64,000 nt of DNA, taken from the NCBI GenBank assembly GCA_033675265.1, contig JAUJYZ010001458.1, positions 1 to 64,000 on the forward strand, given 5' to 3'. The notes under the pieces were generated by a model. That model had not been told where the DNA came from, made no database searches, and saw only the letters and a program-made list of their open reading frames with translations. This document shows, piece after piece, positions 51,601 to 63,600 of this stretch (positions within the stretch are counted from its first letter, which is position 1; every line of letters starts with the position of its first letter). Made by a program: the position numbers and the translations under genes. The DNA is from Actinostola sp. cb2023. Lineage: Eukaryota; Cnidaria; Anthozoa; Actiniaria; Actinostolidae.

Positions 51601-54600
51601 ATTCTTTTTTTGTTAGAATGCACCAGTCATTTCGCGGTAGGCCCACACCAAAAGATGTCGAGCGATTTATGAAGGGGTCGGTCCGCGAACTCAAAGAGAA
51701 ATCAAATGAGAAGCTATAAACTAGCACAGCTATTGAGCAAACTATGACTAGAAATGACAAGACTATCAACTCTTCACGCGTGCAAGCGTAAAACATGTAA
51801 AATATCGTTAAGAAGCATCAGGAAATCTCCTAACCCTGAGTTCAAATTGGTTCATTCTCATTTGCGTGCCCATAGTTACATTCCTCCATTTAAAAATGCT
51901 GAAATTCAGTGGAAATTTGTACAGGGATAATATAGTAAATAATAAAAACCGCAAGACACTACCACAGTTTCAAGTTTTTTATAACTGCGGATTGACAGGA
52001 AAAAATATGTTGACGATGTTATCCAGAAAACCACAGCTTGGGCTTCCTGTGATACTAAATAGTGTTATCGGCTATTGTTTTCTATTGTTTCATCAGTCCT
52101 ATTCAGTATTAATTAGTTAGTGAGAGAGATCTTAAACGCGATGCTTTGAAGTATTGTACGTTTCTCTAGTGCGCTCAAACATGTGTTTTTGCTCTCAAGT
52201 CTGGGCACCGCAGTCTTCTATTTACAACTTATTTTTAATAGAAAAAATCCAGAGAAAAGCTACTAGATTTATTTGTAAAAAGTCCGACCTAAACTATTCT
52301 GAACGCCTAAACACATTGAACGTATTACCAATTAATTACTGGCTCGGCCTTGACCTTAAAATGTAAATATGGCGATAATAAGTTAGATGTATCCAGTTAT
52401 GTAACAGTCGTACTCGTAACTCGAAATCAGGCCTTTACCTTAATTTACTTAGCTCAAAAACTTCTCTTTTCAAGGATTCTTTTTTTGTTAGAATGCACCA
52501 GTCATTTCGCGGTAGGCCCACACCAAAAGATGTCGAGCGATTTATGAAGGGGTCGGTCCGCGAACTCAAAGAGAAATCAAATGAGAAGCTATAAACTAGC
52601 ACAGCTATTGAGCAAACTATGACTAGAAATGACAAGACTATCAACTCTTCACGCGTGCAAGCGTAAAACATGTAAAATATCGTTAAGAAGCATCAGGAAA
52701 TCTCCTAACCCTGAGTTCAAATTGGTTCATTCTCATTTGCGTGCCCATAGTTACATTCCTCCATTTAAAAATGCTGAAATTCAGTGGAAATTTGTACAGG
52801 GATAATATAGTAAATAATAAAAACCGCAAGACACTACCACAGTTTCAAGTTTTTTATAACTGCGGATTGACAGGAAAAAATATGTTGACGATGTTATCCA
52901 GAAAACCACAGCTTGGGCTTCCTGTGATACTAAATAGTGTTATCGGCTATTGTTTTCTATTGTTTCATCAGTCCTATTCAGTATTAATTAGTTAGTGCAA
53001 TTTCATGGTTATATCGTGATTTCAAATGGAAACGTTTTTATTTTCTCTCGCCAAACTTGGAATATGTGAAGTGCTACTGTAGGCCGAAGTGGTTGAAAAT
53101 TATAAAATAGTTTTGACTGCTGGCTAGTCTTTGTTATTTTGATCGGCTATTATTTATGTTAACGTTCTTTTGTGTTCGGATATGAGCCGACATTTGAGAA
53201 ATGTCTGTGGTGTATGATTAAGGTTAATCAGAACTCATTCTATATTGCAAGCTAAAACACTTTCATAATAACTGTCCCCTTCCTAATTCGCGAGAGAAAT
53301 ATTGGAATTCAATTTTTGTATATGTGCACACAGTATGGCTGTGTTCAAACTCACTCTTCAAACTAGGAGTTTTAATTGCTGTGAATGATAGTGCCATTGT
53401 CAAAGTCAATTGAGTGGATGCTTCGATCAGTTACATCGTTGCATTCCTCAGTCTGGAAGCCGAAAGCTGCTGCGTTAAAAACCTTTAACCAGAGAACGTC
53501 TACATTGATTAGTCTACTGATCGAGTTTCTCCCTAAACACATGAAAAAAGTCAGAATATTGAGAAGTTGATTCCTTTGCCTCGGATCCTTCTGGGATAAA
53601 TGGTGGAGATACCTCCCAGGGGATATGGATATGCCTACTGGATAAACTTTTCAATAATAATATGTTTCGATGCCCTTCACTTAAAGTGCCTATGAAACGA
53701 AAATGTCGATCCTTGTTTTATTGAACATTATTGTTGTTTGGTCTTTATCCGAACATTTGCTATATTTAAACATCGACTTTGAGCGTGCGAACAAATTTTT
53801 TTCGCGGTTCGAAATCACTTTCAATCAAAATGTGCGATAAGAGATTGGGCCCTTGACAATGGCTCGGTGACGTCATAAGTTGTGTATGCCTTTGTTTGCA
53901 CAACTTATGACGTCACATTTCTATAGTTTGACCGAGCGGGAATTTTCGCACTTTGAAACCCAAAATGCCCAATTTCGGAGTTTCGTGCGCGAAATAAGAA
54001 ATGTTCCTGAAGCTCTTGTTATTAACGCCATGTGAAGAAGCAAATAGTGAACTTTCGTAGTAGCAAATAAAAACGTGGTCTGTTTTGTCATTTCATAGGC
54101 ACTTTAAAAGCCAGGAATGTTATCCAAGGTTATTGAAACATTATCCAAACGCCGGCAGAGTTGTTATTGATGGGAATTAAATATTTTTTCTGTTTTGCAC
54201 AGAAGTCACGTGAAGTGATAATAGACATCATGACATCATGCGAGTTGGGGGTAATTCGGCTGTGTTCATACCGACATTTTCTTATTTTATGCACTCGCTC
54301 ATTTCAATAATGTTATTCACCCTAATCGAAGCTTCGAAAATGAGAATCCGTTGTTGGTTTAAATATATATGATTAGTATTCCTTTTTATTCGTACTGTTT
54401 CGAAGGTTTCGCGTGAATAACTTTATCGAAATGATCGAGTGTATATTTTTTTATTAATTCAAATAGTTAAATGCAATGAATGTGCTATTCAATTGAATTT
54501 CTAAGAAATTGTACAATAAAGTGATATATCTATATCAAAACATCAGAAGCTTCGTAATTTTCATGTTAAAAGAAACTGTTTAATAATAGTATTGTCTAAT

Positions 54601-57600
54601 TAACGTTTAGAACGAACTATTCCTTTTTTGGAAGTGTTTCTTCCCCACTTTTTAGCAATTGATGAAAAAATTATCTCAAGTCATAGAAGAAACTCCCGTG
54701 GTAAATGGTAGATTGCAACTAATTAAATAAAAAGGAAAGCATCAATATTAACTTAGAGATTTTAAAAATAGATTATGTTATAACTTTAACCAGATGCCAG
54801 ATCACTAATTTCTCTCTGATTATTATTGCATTATATTTAGTAATTGCACTAGATCCTAATACAGTGATGGTTTATTTTCTTATTATTATTTCAGCTATAT
54901 CTCTTATTTTTAGTGTTCTTTCGATTGCAATAATCAAATTAGTGTATTTTTGAATTTGTTGGCATGTTCGTCACGTCATTTTCCCGCCAAATAGCAAAGA
55001 AAGACAGAAGAAAAGATAGAAGATATTTGTTGTCTTGACATGTACTGTCATGTTGCCAAGTTTCATATCGATTGGATTAAAACAATTGAAGTTGTACAAA
55101 CCCCGCTCTTCTTTGGGGCACTTATGTTTCCACCGTGTTTTGTTTAATCATGTTTCCAATGGAAGTTATGACATTTGAAATGAAAGTTGCGTGAAGAGTC
55201 TTTGCACAATAACACATACCATATTCATGTAGGAGGATCATGTAAATAGGCTAGTAGAAAGAGCAGGAACGGTATTAGGGGGCACAATATTACGGGCGGC
55301 GATTTCGCGAAGTTTGACGAGCGGCAAGGTGCTAGGAGTTGCCCCCCCTGTAAATTTGTCAAGTGTAGGTTCTCTTCATGATTTGACCAATCACCTCCTA
55401 AATGTGTCATCAGATCTCAATTTGCAATAACTCTCTATGGCATCTGTATATTTCGGTCAAAGTTTATCAGTGGGGTCACTCGATTCTGAAACATTTTTTT
55501 ATTATTTTGGCGGGGGGAAATAGTTGATATTGTGAAGTCATAATGAATGTTGCAATATTTTATCGATGTTTGGTATTTGGAATTATAAACTTTAATATTA
55601 GGAAATTGATGGAGAGAGTACTAGTGGAGTTTAAAGCTAAAACCCGTTTCTTGATAGCATCAATAGTTGTCGAGTAATAGGAAGTTAAGTAATGGATCCA
55701 CCCATTCCTCCCATCAACTTCATTTTATTAGGAAGAGATAGGGGAAATAAACTCCTTGATTTGGGCCATTTTTTTATCAAGGGCTAAAATCCATTGGAAA
55801 TGACCAATTTTGAGTAAATTTTAAGCTCTATAGCTCACCAATGACCGTGTTAATAGAATTTTGAGCATTTTGTATATATATATTCTATTTTTGACAATTC
55901 CCTTAATATTGAAATATGTTATTGTGTGCCTAACGGGTCTACTACGATCAATGTGTTTGTATGTGAGATGAGGGTATTTACCTCATTCGACTGATCTTGA
56001 AACTGGATACGAACAAATAGTTCGGATGTTGGCCTTAAACTCGATAAGAAGAAAATAATTATAGATAAATAAAGAAAGCGTATTTTATAGCTCGAGCCTC
56101 CGTCGGAAGTGCCCGAGTAAAAAGTAGTTTGAAGGGAAACAAATGAGTAAAGTGATTTTATTTATATTTATTATTGTTATAGAGGTATTTTATTTTACAC
56201 AATCCAGCATTTTGAAGTTTATTAATTCTATTAGAAATGTTTTGAAATATGTGTGACATCATAATGACGTTTTCAATTTTTTATTAGTTTTTAAAATATT
56301 GTTTGAACTCAGTTACAATTCAAATAGCAAAATTACAAAATAAACTAATCTACCGCATTTCATATAGTTCTTCCAATACGATAAGTTTAGCGCTAAAATG
56401 TTTTCAAACAACGATTTTCCAAAAAAAATATTTTTGATTAGTATTGACCGATGGTTTTTTGGGAATTATTCAAAAAGGTTTACGATGTTAGGTTAGTTTT
56501 CAAGAGAAAAACGAAGTAGTGTGAATTTTGCGATGTTCGAAAGATTTAAAATGATCGATTTCGGAGCCAGTATGCTCGCCGTGTTTGGGAAATGCATGGA
56601 ACAGGAAAAACACATCCAAAATTCACGGTATGGTATTCCGAATGCAGAATTTATTAATTCAGGTTTTACAATATGCAATACAAATTTATTATGCCACCCT
56701 AACGATTATAGCGATTATATGATAATAGTGTTAAAGCTCTTGAACATAATGGATAGCTTTTTAATTCATACTGTTAATCAATCGTTTCAGGAAAGGAATG
56801 AAATCAGAGTGCGCGCCCATTAAAGGCTTATCATATGATAGTGAGTGCCAGACTTCATGACAGAATGTCGTTCGTAAATACTTCACTCTTTTGAATAGCT
56901 TAACATTTTGATAACGTTTTGAGTTATCCATTTAGGACTGAAAAACTAGTTAAAGAATATTGGGGAAACAATATTTAAGCTTTGTATTCATGTAATATAC
57001 TCAACAATTGAAAACTGTTGATGATAAGCAATTACACTTGGATTAATGTGATTATCTCTTCTTATGAAGAACACCCACTTCGTTATTAATGTCAGCTGTT
57101 TAACATACTAATGTTACAACGATCTTTCCAAATGACGATGCATAATCGTGGATTTGGATTGCTATAGATATATTTTTTCACTTATCTGGAGTAAGCGAAA
57201 GTAGTAAATTTATAACGGCGAGAATGGGGTTTAATTAGGTGTTTCGAGCTTGTCACAATGGCGCTACTTCTTATCTGGAAAGGACATCCGATCTCGAAGG
57301 ACAGATATCGATAGATGAAAGGATAGCCACCAAAACTCGTTTTTTTTAAGCTTGAAATGTTCCCTAATTGTCACTTTATGTCCAAACATCAAATTCATGG
57401 GTAGAAACTGGAAGGAGATATTTGATAAACGTCGTTTTTATGAATCTGGAAAAAAAAAAGCTTTAACATGCTCGAGTTTATTGATGCCACGTAGATTGTT
57501 GAAGTATAAATCGCTTTTTTTACCGGCAATAAAAATATTGATAGACTTACGTAATTAAAGTGAATAAAGATGAAAATATTGAAATTAATTTCTACGACTG

Positions 57601-60600
57601 CCTATCTTCTTCAAAAAAAAGGGAATGGGGAAAGAAGGAGGAGGAGGAACGGGAGAAGGAGGAAGGAGGAAGGAGGAAGGGGAAGCTGGAGAGGAGAGGG
57701 GGGAGGGGAGGGAAGAATTGGGATGGGGTAGGGAGCAGGCAGAAGAAGTGCACAATGAGTTTGAGAGGTGCACTACAGTCAAAGCCAGGCTATTGAAACT
57801 GCTATAAACTACAGATCGTTTAACGCATGCTCTTGAAAATAACGAAAGCGCATAAATTAAAAATAAGGTACACTAACAAAATCAACAATTTACATCGAAC
57901 CCACCCCTCCCCTCCACATTCTCCCATCCATATAACCAAGACAGAAAATGAGAAAAGATAGGAATATAAATCATAATCGCTAACTGTCTATACCACATAA
58001 AAGCAATTCATGTTTTAGAATAATGTTCAAAATTTTGTACATTTGAAAATCAAAGGAATATATAAGTGCCTTCTTCTTTAACGATAATAGTTTTTTCACT
58101 TTTCACGCTTAATGAAATAATGGTTTGACGTTTCGACTGCATTGGTGGCAGCCTTCACGTGAAAACCGTGAAAACTATTATCGCTATTTCTAACTCACGC
58201 GAAACTGGCCTAAAAAGTACCAATTTGTTTTTTCTCGACAACTAAGTTATTGAATAGCAGATTTAAAATCTCACTTGATTCATGTTTAGGAATGGGTTCC
58301 CCTGAGGGTTTGAAACCCTGTTCCTGTTTATATACTAAAATATCCACCCTGTCTAGGAAAACACCCTCTATTTATGACCCTATTTAGGACAAAGGACACA
58401 ATACTGTCTTCTGTTTGGCAGGTCTAAAATATAGTACACAAAAATTCTTCACCGACGACAATCGTGAATTACCATACCCTCTTTAGGACAGACTATTATT
58501 GACTTAATTAGTATGTGTGAACTTAACGAAGCTATTTACCTTTTATCATGTTCTCGTAAGATTTTAAGTTTTTTTAAAGCAATAAACAGTGGTTTGCGGT
58601 TAAAAAGACAGTATAAGAAGAACCAAGTCCGACTTACTGATAATTTTTTTCACCATTCGAACCATTAGACAACTAGACAACACCATTCACCATTAGACAT
58701 TTCGTTTTACCATTGGTACCATCGTTCCATTGGAACCATTTTCTAAGGGCCCTCTCTATCCTCTATTCATCATCATACATATTACACAGGGTTCCCAAAA
58801 ACATTACACAGGGTTCCCAAAAACATTTTTTCACCATTCGAACCATTAGACAACACAATTCACCATTAGACATTTCGTTTTACCATTGGTACCATTGGAA
58901 CCATTGGTAACATTTTCTAAGGGCCCTCTCTATCCTCGATTCATCATCATACATATTACACAGGGTTCCCAAAACATTTTTTCACCATTCGAACCATTAG
59001 ACAACACCATTCACCATTAGAGATTTCGTTTTACCATTGGTACCATCCACTTTCTAAGGGCCCTCTGCATCCTCTATTCATCATCATACATATTACACAG
59101 GTCCCCCCCCCCCCAAAAAAAAAAATCACCATTCGAACCATTAAACAGCACCATTCACCATTGAACTTTCAGTTTTACCATTAGCACCATTCATCATTAA
59201 ACAGGATATATGTAGTCTTAAAAAAAAATTTCGAACATTAATATGCTAAGTCTTTTGGTGGGGGGCACAAAATCTCGTACCATTGGTACGAATGGTTCGA
59301 ATGGTTCTAATGGTGAATATCCGAACCAAATTTTTTTTACACAAATAACACTAAGTCTAATCTTTTGCTTCGCGCGTGCGCTTATCAACACAGAAGCGAA
59401 TAGCAAAATAGAATTGGGATACCTGTGGTAAATTCACCATTCGTACGAATGGTAAATTGTATTTCTCCATTCGTATCTGGTGGGGTGTATTGGACAACCC
59501 TCATGGCAGATACAGGATGCCAGAGCTGCCTCACAAGCATGACAGTCGTTCGTCGTCTTGGTCTTAGCAAGAAGGACCTCATCCCGGTCTCAACACGCAT
59601 GCATGCAGCAAACAACAATGGCATTGAGATCCTGGGCGCCATCATCCTAAGATTCTCTGGCAAATCCAAATCTAATCAGATACGTGAAACGAGACAAATC
59701 GTTTACGTGACAGACGATGCTGACAAGCTATTCCTGAGCCGAGAGACCTGCACAGCACTAGGACTGATCCCTGGCAACTTCCCAACGGTGGATGAAACCC
59801 CTCAACCCAGCAACTCTTCCGATGCAGCAGGACAAACCCACCAACCCACCCAACTGAATATACCAGAGAGTGCACAGCACCCACCATGTGACTGCCCACG
59901 CCGTGTGACACCCCCACCTAAGCCAACTCAACCACTATTCCCCACAATCGTGGCTAACAGACAGCGTCTACAACAGTGGTTGCTGGATTACTACAAATCC
60001 AGTACCTTTAATACATGCGAACACCAGCTGTTGCCTCTAATGGATGCTGTCCCCATGCGGCTCATGGTCGACCCTGATGCAGAGCCAGTTGCTCATCATA
60101 CACCAGTACCTGTCCCACTACACTGGCAAGCAGATGTGAAGGCTGGCATTGACCATGACATATCACTAGGCGTCCTAGAGCCAGTACCAGTAGGAGAGCC
60201 AGTGACATGGTGCCACCGCATGGTAGTTTGCGCTAAGAAAAATGGTAAACCCCGCCGCACAGTGGACTTCCAGGCATTAAACCATCATGCAACACGCGAA
60301 ACCCATCACACGCAAAGCCCATTCCACCAAGCACGTACTGTGCCTAATAACAAAAATAAGACAGTGACTGACTGCTGGAATGGTTATCACAGCATCCCGC
60401 TACACAAAGACGACTACCACCTCACCACCTTCATAACCCCATGGGGGCGGTACCGCTACAAAACAGCCCCACAAGGCTACATTGCATCAGGCGATGGCTA
60501 CTCAAGAAGATTTGACGAGATTGTCTCTCACGTCCCTAACAAAACCAAATGTGTCGACGACACCCTGCTTTGGGCAGACAACCTCAGTGAAAGCTTCACC

Positions 60601-63600
60601 CAGGCAATTGACTGGTTAGACCTCTGTGGACATCACGGCATCACCCTCAATCCAGACAAGTTTGTATTTGGAGCCGACAGTGTCGAGTTTGCAGGATTCG
60701 AGATCACTCCAGACAGCGTACGCCCCTGCAAAAAGTACCTCGATGCAATACGCAACTTCCCGACACCAGCCAACATAACTGACATGCGCTCCTGGTTCGG
60801 ACTCATCAATCAAGTGTCATACGCCTTCGCAGCAACCAACCGAATGTTACCATTCCGCCAGTCACTCAAACCTGGAGAATCATTCAACTGGAACAACACA
60901 CTCAATCAGCTCTTCGAGGAATCCAAAGCAGCAATTGTAAGTGAGATTGAAGAAGGTGTCCGCATCTTCGACAAATCCAAACCAACCTGTTTGGCAACAG
61001 ACTGGTCAAAGAATGGCATCGGGTACTGGCTTTTCCAAAAACACTGCCAGTGTGCATCCACTGAACCCTTCTGCTGTCCAACAGGCTGGAAAGTAGCACT
61101 AGTTGGAAGTCGTTTCACCCATGCTGCCGAGTCACGTTATGCCCCAGTTGAAGGAGAAGCCCTTGCAGTGACCGACGCCCTAGATAAAGCACGATTTTTC
61201 GTCCTGGGCTGCAGCAACCTCATCATCGCCGTGGATCACAAACCACTCCTGAAGATATTTGGGGACCGGTCCCTTGAGGACATCTCCAATGGCAGGCTCC
61301 GCAACCTAAAGGAGAAGACACTAAGATACCGATTTAGAATGATACACATCCCTGGCGTGCAACATAAAGCTGCTGATGCCGTCTCACGCCACCCCACTGG
61401 CTCAACTAATCCAGACCTGCTAAAACTAACTGACGACATAGCAGCCATAGACCTCACTCTGTATTCAATCATGGCTGGCACACGCTGCAACGAACCCCAA
61501 CTAGAATCATGCTCCCATGAAATCGACAACCAACTGACATCATCAGCTGTGTCTGCCTTAAGCACTTTGGCAATAACATGGGACAGAGTTAAACTAGCCA
61601 CCACCAGTGACGAAGATCTGAGCCAGCTGGCCTCCATCATAGAATCTGGTTTCCCCAGGTCCCGACACGAACTACCAGCCACTCTACACGAGTATTTCCA
61701 GTTCCACGAACACCTCTATACAGTCGATGGAGTCATCCTTTACAAGGACCGTATCGTCATACCAACCGCACTACGACAGCAGATACTGGCCATACTCCAC
61801 TCAGCACACCAGGGTGTGACCTCAATGACTGCTCGAGCTGAATCAACTGTCTTCTGGCCAGGTATCATCCCTGCCATCACAGCCCTACGAGTAAACTGCA
61901 GTCACTGCAACAGCATGGCACCCTCACAGCCCAGTGCTCCACCATTCCCATCCACGACACCAGCATACCCATTCCAATGTATCTGTGCTGACTACTTCCA
62001 ATACAAGGGCTTCAACTACCTTGTTGTAGTAGATCGATACTCCAACTGGCCAGTCATCGAAAGAGCACAAGACGGTTCAAAGGGACTAATCGACTGCCTG
62101 CGACGCATATTTGTGACATTCGGTATCCCAGATGAGTGCGCAACAGATTGTGGCCCTGAATTTAAAGCGGCAGCCAGCCACACAACAATTCCTTAAGGAA
62201 TGGGGAGTACATCATCGGCTATCCTCCGTGGCATTCCCACATTCAAATTGTCGAGCAGAAATTGGGGTGAAAACTGCCAAACGGCTAATTACCAACAATA
62301 CCGACTCACACGGGAGCCTCAACACAAATACACTACAACAAGCAATACTCCAATATCGGAACACTCCCGACCCAAATACCAAGCTCTCCCCAGCTCAGTG
62401 CGTATTCGGCAGACCTATCAAGGACTTCATTCCAATATTGCCAGGACGCTACAAGCCTCACCCTACCTGGAGTGACACATTAGCTGCTAGAGAAGAGGCA
62501 CTAAGAAACAGGCATATAAAAGCAGCAGAAAGATGGTCAGAACACACCAAAAGACTACCACCCCTAGCAGTTGGCAATTATGTGCGCATCCAAAACCAAA
62601 CCGGTCCACATCCAACAAAATGGGACAAAACAGGTACCATTATCGAAGTTCGCCAGTTTGACCAATATGTGGTACGAGTCGATGGATCAGGCAGAGTCAC
62701 AATCCGTAACCGGAGGTTCCTGAGGAAATATATTCCAGTATACCCACAACCACCCCGCCATACTATCAACGATGACCTGCATCTAGCTTACAGACTGACA
62801 GGCAGATCACCAGCCCCTCAGCCACTTGGACAACCACCAATCACTGTAACAACGGAACCACAGGAGCCCGAACCAAGTTCAAGCCTTCCAACACCCATAC
62901 CGACCACCACACAAGCTCCAACTTTACAAGACACAAGCTCTTCACAACCTCTTGATCTTCCCAAGGCCACCTCACAAGAGCATACAGAAAAGAAGCTGCC
63001 CCTAGCCCTGCGGAGGCTCATGGACCACAACAAAAAAGGCCTCCTCGAACAATGAACTCTTGACATTTAAGCATGTTTAGTTTTGTTCCATGCATTTAAG
63101 TCTTTACCGTCCCAATCAGTTTAGGCCCACCTACTATGAAACATTAAAGACTTGGGGGGAGGTAGAGCATTATTCACTTATTGGGTTACCTGTGTAATCC
63201 CCTCATCATTCATTGGGGGACTGGGACCCACTGTTTTCTCACGTTATTTCTCCTGGTCATTCTTGTACCTTAACACTCATTAAAATGGCTAGACGAAATG
63301 GATGAACTCCTATTTAGCAACCGTGCAACCTGTCAGATGCCCTGACTTTAGTGCTCTGAAATTAAAACGACCATTTCTGACAAAGTTGATTTCAAATCAT
63401 CATCATGACATCAGCAGCAGCAGCAGACTGGACGGTCTGGAGTTTGTCTGAAAGCATTGTTGTTTTCATCATTGCAATTTACTGGTTGGAACAAGAAGTA
63501 GTAAAACTATAGACTCAGCACTAGCAAAATTAGACCGAATGCAATAAATAATGGCATCCAATTTCAATTGTCATTGTTCTGGACTGACTAGCAATACAAT

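Larger units (their letters stand above)
48538..59424. other. Nested repeat block between gag and pol
   Basis: It contains a roughly 105-bp imperfect duplication (48546-48620 and 48646-48720; its 3' part recurs at 50044), a hairpin MITE (49617-49893), a decayed non-LTR RT (50541-51500), an 875-bp tandem duplication (51249-52998), a TTAA-flanked MITE (53685-54103), a purine-rich tract (57610-57765), a hairpin (58081-58187) and an ACCATT-rich minisatellite (58647-59470). No intact gene is seen. Around 54110-57600 I see nothing but AT-rich sequence; the ORF at 56521 (100 codons) has no features. Confidence 0.6.
46198..63316 (+). mobile_element. Ty3/Gypsy LTR retrotransposon with large nested insertions
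   Basis: Identical 154-bp direct repeats (46198-46351, 63163-63316) are flanked by GCAAC (46193-46197, 63317-63321). A self-complementary primer site follows the left LTR and a polypurine tract 'cttggggggagg' precedes the right LTR. gag starts at 46540 and pol occupies 59.4-63.06 kb. The LTR ends are TA...TA-like rather than TG...CA. A palindromic element splits gag, and about 11 kb of other repeats separate the gag zinc knuckle from the protease. Identical LTRs point to a young insertion. Confidence 0.88.

Noticed and set aside
57560..57807. Glu/Arg/Gly-rich ORFs
   Set aside because: They are translations of a purine-rich low-complexity tract.
46198..63316. Gypsy element as an endogenous retrovirus with env
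   Set aside because: No env-like ORF lies between the pol end (63055) and the right LTR.
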